From Cokeromyces recurvatus (taxonomy: Eukaryota > Mucoromycota > Mucoromycetes > Mucorales > Mucoraceae), in contig NW_026251417.1 in NCBI RefSeq assembly GCF_025118155.1, forward strand, positions 62,001 to 126,000: a stretch of DNA of 64,000 nucleotides. Reading direction: 5' to 3'. Below the pieces are notes generated by a model. That model was given only the letters and a program-made list of their open reading frames with translations, was not told the DNA's origin and did not search any database. This document shows, in pieces, positions 60,506 through 64,000 of the stretch. The first letter of the stretch is position 1; each line of letters opens with the position of its first letter. The position numbers and the translations under genes were made by a program.

Positions 60506-61077
60506 AATATAATAAAAAAGGACAAAAAAAAAAAAAAGAAGAAAAAAAGGGGAAAGGAGAAAACGAATATCGGCGGAGAAAAAAAAAAGCTACAGGAAAG
60601 CCAGTCCTTAATTTTTTTTTTTTACAATACTTTATTGTTGTTTACAAGGATATTTAATTTTTAGAAGACGACCTTCCTAATTAAGCAGAAGGTATTGAAT
60701 ACAACACCCAAAATGCATCCGTTGTTTTAGACATTTGAAGTCGATAATGCTTTCACAGACAGTAGATAATAAAATGCTTTATAAACAATTATTATACCTA
60801 CTAATGTGCCCCTCTTTTTTATTATTTTAATAACACGCTCCTCTTTATACATTTAATCATAATTTTGTTAAATATTACATAATATCAAGTAAGGCAAATA
60901 ATTACTATATTTGGATGCATATCATCCACTATGTTCCACTTTACCCCCACAGGATTTAGAGTTGCAAAAAAATTTCTGGGCAGCCAATTACCAACTAGCT
61001 TTGAAAATATGACAAAAAAAAAAAGGTATTTTAAATTTTTTGCACATTTACACATTACTTGCTTAATCTTCAACAAA
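60506..61077. other. Divergent promoter region between cytochrome b5 and the malonyl transferase
   Basis: About 570 bases, poly(A) and T runs near 60526-60625. Short open frames overlap on both strands at about 60885-61128, without family resemblance. Confidence 0.5.
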
Positions 61078-62508
61078 ATGAATAAATTAAAGGCTATTGG
61101 TCGTCGTAATTGGATGGTATTTCGATGAATAAGTTTTATACTAGTTAATTCACATATTAAAATAGAGTACAGCTGGTATTGAGCATTCTCATCGAGCTAT
61201 TCTCTTTCCAGGTAATACGCACACATAATAGGAATAAAAAAAAAAAAAAAAAAAAAAGGCATACTCACACCATTCCACAAAAAGGTCAAGGATCTCAATA
61301 TGTAGGCATGGGAAAGGACCTTTACAATCTTTATCCACGATCCGCCAAATTGGTCTTTGATGAAGCTAATGAAGCATTAGATAACGATTTACGTTCACTC
61401 ATCTTTGAAGGACAACAGGAAAAACTAAAGCAAACACAGAATGCACAACCTGCAATCCTAACTACCTCCATTGCTATGTTGCGCGTTTTAGAAATCGAAT
61501 TCGGATTTGATGTAGCCAAAGCATGTAGTCATGCCCTGGGACATTCATTGGGTGAATATACTGCATTAGTAGCAACAAAAGCATTATCACTTACAGACGC
61601 TGTACGGCTAGTCAGATTACGTGGTGAAGCAATGACAAGAGCTGTAGCTGATCGAAAGACGGCCATGTCAGCTTTAGTAGTACGAAAAGACAAATTGAGC
61701 GATTTGTTAAAGGCAATGGAAGAAATAAAGACAAGCTTACCAAAAGATGAATTAGTCTCAGTAGCCAATATCAATAGTGTAAGTCAATATTGACATTATG
61801 GATAAAGGAGAAATAGAATTGAATTGAATTTTTTTTTTATGTAGTCCTTCCAAGTAGTTATTAGTGGAACAAGTCAAGGTGTAGATCAAGCATCACGTAT
61901 TTTACAAGAGCGTCGATTTGCTGCACGTGCAGTAGACTTACCAGTCTCGTAAATATCATGTTTCTTTTTCGTTTATAAGCATGATATAGACATGTTAAAC
62001 TTTTTTATTTTTATAGGGCACCTTTTCATTGCTCTTTAATGAAAGAAGCAGCAAATGTCATGGAAGAAGCATTAAGACAAGTTAAATTTAAAATGCCGTG
62101 CGTGCAAGTTATTTCGAATGTTACAGCTAAGCCGGTAGATATAGATATATATATAAAGATATATGAATTTAATATCTAATCTATTATTCCAAGTATACAA
62201 ATGCGGATGAGATTCCTAAACGATTAGTTGAACAAATTGTTGCACCTGTTGAATGGGAACGTAGTATTAATTATTGTAAAAGTGAAGATATAAATGATTT
62301 CTTATGCTTTGGTCCTGGTAAAGTGTTGGCTAACTTGCTAAAGAAAGAATACCCATTAGATAAAATCAGGTAAAATATATTTATCCAATCATGAATAGCC
62401 TATGTAACCAATTTGTATAGAACAATCACAAGTGCTGATGATATCTTACAACATGCACTAGAATATAATCGGAAACAAGACCATCCAAATGAGTCTTCAT
62501 TTTCATAG
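61078..62508 (+). CDS. MCT1: Mitochondrial malonyl-CoA:ACP transacylase
   Basis: Seven exons (61078..61116, 61166..61211, 61285..61778, 61845..61948, 62017..62134, 62194..62369, 62421..62508) join in phase to 354 residues. Splicing produces the oxyanion motif FPGQGSQYVGMG (from about 27), the nucleophile elbow GHSLGEY with S116, and the catalytic histidine in APFHCSLM (H232). FGPGKVLANLLKK near the C-terminus is also typical of FabD/MCT. The start MNKLKAIGRRNWMSTAG is basic without acidic residues, consistent with a mitochondrial presequence. The enzyme loads malonate on the acyl carrier protein for mitochondrial fatty-acid synthesis, which supplies octanoyl groups for lipoate. The third exon is much larger than the others and the second intron holds a poly(A) run. 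Confidence 0.9.
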
Positions 62509-62660
62509 GATTAAAAAAAAAAAAAAGGAGTAGTCACAACTTTTCCTTACAGATCGAATTTATATTGGTAACCTTTATGATGATGGATAATTATTACTGT
62601 ACAATAAAAGCTGCTTATTTATTTGTCCATTTCTTTTTTTTTTTTGCCTTCTTTTATTTT

Positions 62661-64000
62661 ATGTTAGCTTATTTCTTAAAGCCAAATAGTGTTTTGAAAA
62701 AGTTAGTAATAATAGGAATGGGGTCAAAGCAATTAAGTCAGACAGCAGTTATGAAAATGGAAACAGCTGTTAGCAATGTGCTACCAAAAAAAGAAAAAAA
62801 GTTAGAAGAGACGGCTGCTATGATTCCTAACCCAGAAATCATGAATAATAAAAGATATGTTCATGAGAATCCTTTTGCCTTTAAAGGGAGATTAGGTTAT
62901 GCGTATGTATCATGATGATAACATGAATAATGTAATTTAAGACTTATTCATATGAATGGTAGTTGTATGAATACTGTTTTACGAGCACAAAAGCCTTCTG
63001 TATTTTGTTCAAGGACATGTCGTCTAGGTATAATATATGATGATGATGATATTCAAAATAAAACTCTTATATATTTGTATAGATACGATTATGAAGAAAG
63101 GCATAGACTATGTCAAGGAACTTGCATTGGCAGTAAGAAATATATAACGTCAAAAAAAAAGGGGGAGAGATTTATATATAACTAAAATATATAAATATGT
63201 ATTTCATATTAGAATGTCGCTGACTTATTAACAATGATACAATGGAACGAAGGTAAAAATAACAAATATCTTTTTTTTTTTCTGGATATCGATTATTGTT
63301 TTAGACAATAAAATTAGATTTATGCGTATGTCAAGTGAAATGTTTCCATTTGCAAGTCATGAAAAAGCAGGGTAATGATGCAAACCATCTTTATACTCTA
63401 TTTATTTATTCTATTTTATAGATATGATATTGACTTTGCTAAGGATGAACTAGCTAAAGTTGGAGCTTTGGTTAAAAAATACAATCATAGATTGGTAAGC
63501 GTAAAAGTAGGCTTACATAATAATAATATCTTATATATATCAAATTGTTAGACTACGCATCCAGGTCAATATAATCAATTGGTATCACTTACTCCAAAAG
63601 TGGTTTCAAATACCATACGAGATTTACATTGTAAGTCTATCATATAAAACTATACTTATTATTCATTTTAATCCTTGTTTCAGATCACGCCCATATGATG
63701 GATTTAATGAACCTTGATCAGGATTCAGTCATGATTATGTAAATATGATAATTTTTTTTTTTTTGAATCTTACTGATTTGCTTTTTTTTTTTTTTTGAAC
63801 ATTGAACATAGCCATATGGGCGGTGTATATGGTATGTAACATAATATATTATTATAAACTTGTATAAATAAATATATATACTTTTATGTTATATAGGCGA
63901 TAAAGAAGCTGCTTTAGCTGTAAGGGGAAGAAAGAAGTTTTGTTATATTTTTTTTTTAATTTTTAATATATTAATATTTATGATAGCGCTTTGAAAAAGA
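62661..64000 (+). CDS. UVE1: UV-damage endonuclease UVDE/Uve1 (cut by window end)
   Basis: Eleven exons seen: 62661..62902, 62963..63027, 63083..63132, 63213..63252, 63305..63371, 63422..63494, 63552..63630, 63684..63738, 63811..63830, 63897..63919 and 63987..64000 (cut). The joined protein reads GRLGYA-CMNTVLR, VFCSRTCRL, KKGIDYVKELALANVADLL, IQWNEDNKIRFMRMSSEMFPF, HPGQYNQLVSLTPKVVSNT, YHAHMMDLMNLDQDSVMII-HMGGVYGDKEAAL. These are the conserved core steps of the UvdE TIM barrel, including metal-ligand histidines in THPGQ and IHMGGVYGDK. The enzyme nicks DNA 5' of UV photoproducts and other lesions, starting a repair route apart from nucleotide excision. The start is chosen as the first ATG after a poly(T)-rich stretch; a later ATG (MGSKQLSQ) is also possible. 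The exons are unusually tiny (down to 20 bases). Confidence 0.9.

Overview
The window is a eukaryotic nuclear segment that is very AT-rich. It is full of A/T homopolymers, and its genes are cut into small exons by short GT-AG introns (roughly 49 to 380 bases, mostly 50 to 90). Cell-wall polarity, fungal-type SR, NsdD-like GATA and UVDE genes, together with degenerate non-LTR and Ty3-like elements, point to a fungus. My best guess is an early-diverging one such as a Mucorales species; this is inference from gene style, not a database result. I built gene models by hand by joining reading frames at GT/AG borders and checking that codon phase is kept across every junction.

Layout. 0-0.4 kb: 5' end of CFT1/CPSF160 (minus). 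3.8-4.8 kb: a PH-domain protein. 6.5-11.2 kb: a very glutamine-rich Mediator tail subunit MED15 with a KIX domain. 12.1-13.5 kb: a PLP aminotransferase. 15.5-16 kb: a tristetraprolin-type tandem CCCH protein. 16.6-18.3 kb: elongation factor ELL (minus). 18.3-27 kb is a gene-poor mobile-element graveyard with a LINE-like reverse transcriptase relic ending in a 48-base poly(A) tract, an actin/Hsp70-like ATPase pseudogene, a Ty3/gypsy RNase H-integrase relic and a decayed TnpB/Fanzor-like RuvC nuclease gene. 27-28.3 kb: an NsdD-type GATA factor.

30.5-43.8 kb is gene-dense: SGF73/ataxin-7 (SAGA), a GPAT/LPCAT-type acyltransferase, FCP1 (Pol II CTD phosphatase), mitoferrin, a SETD9-like SET-domain gene built only of short exons, an SR splicing factor and CDC42. 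It continues with two intronless genes, an alcohol-acetyltransferase-like enzyme and an amino-acid permease. 50.8-58.6 kb holds a Polo-like kinase, ribosomal protein eS6 and a RhoGAP. 59.8-64 kb holds cytochrome b5, mitochondrial malonyl-CoA:ACP transacylase and the first eleven exons of a UV-damage endonuclease cut by the window end.

A striking share of the genes act in Pol II transcription and mRNA formation (CFT1, MED15, ELL, SGF73, FCP1, SR protein). A second theme is Rho-type polarity signalling (CDC42 and a RhoGAP 13 kb apart). Nothing shows these to be co-regulated; fungal genes are normally single transcription units. The most unusual content is the decayed Fanzor-like nuclease and its neighbouring relics.
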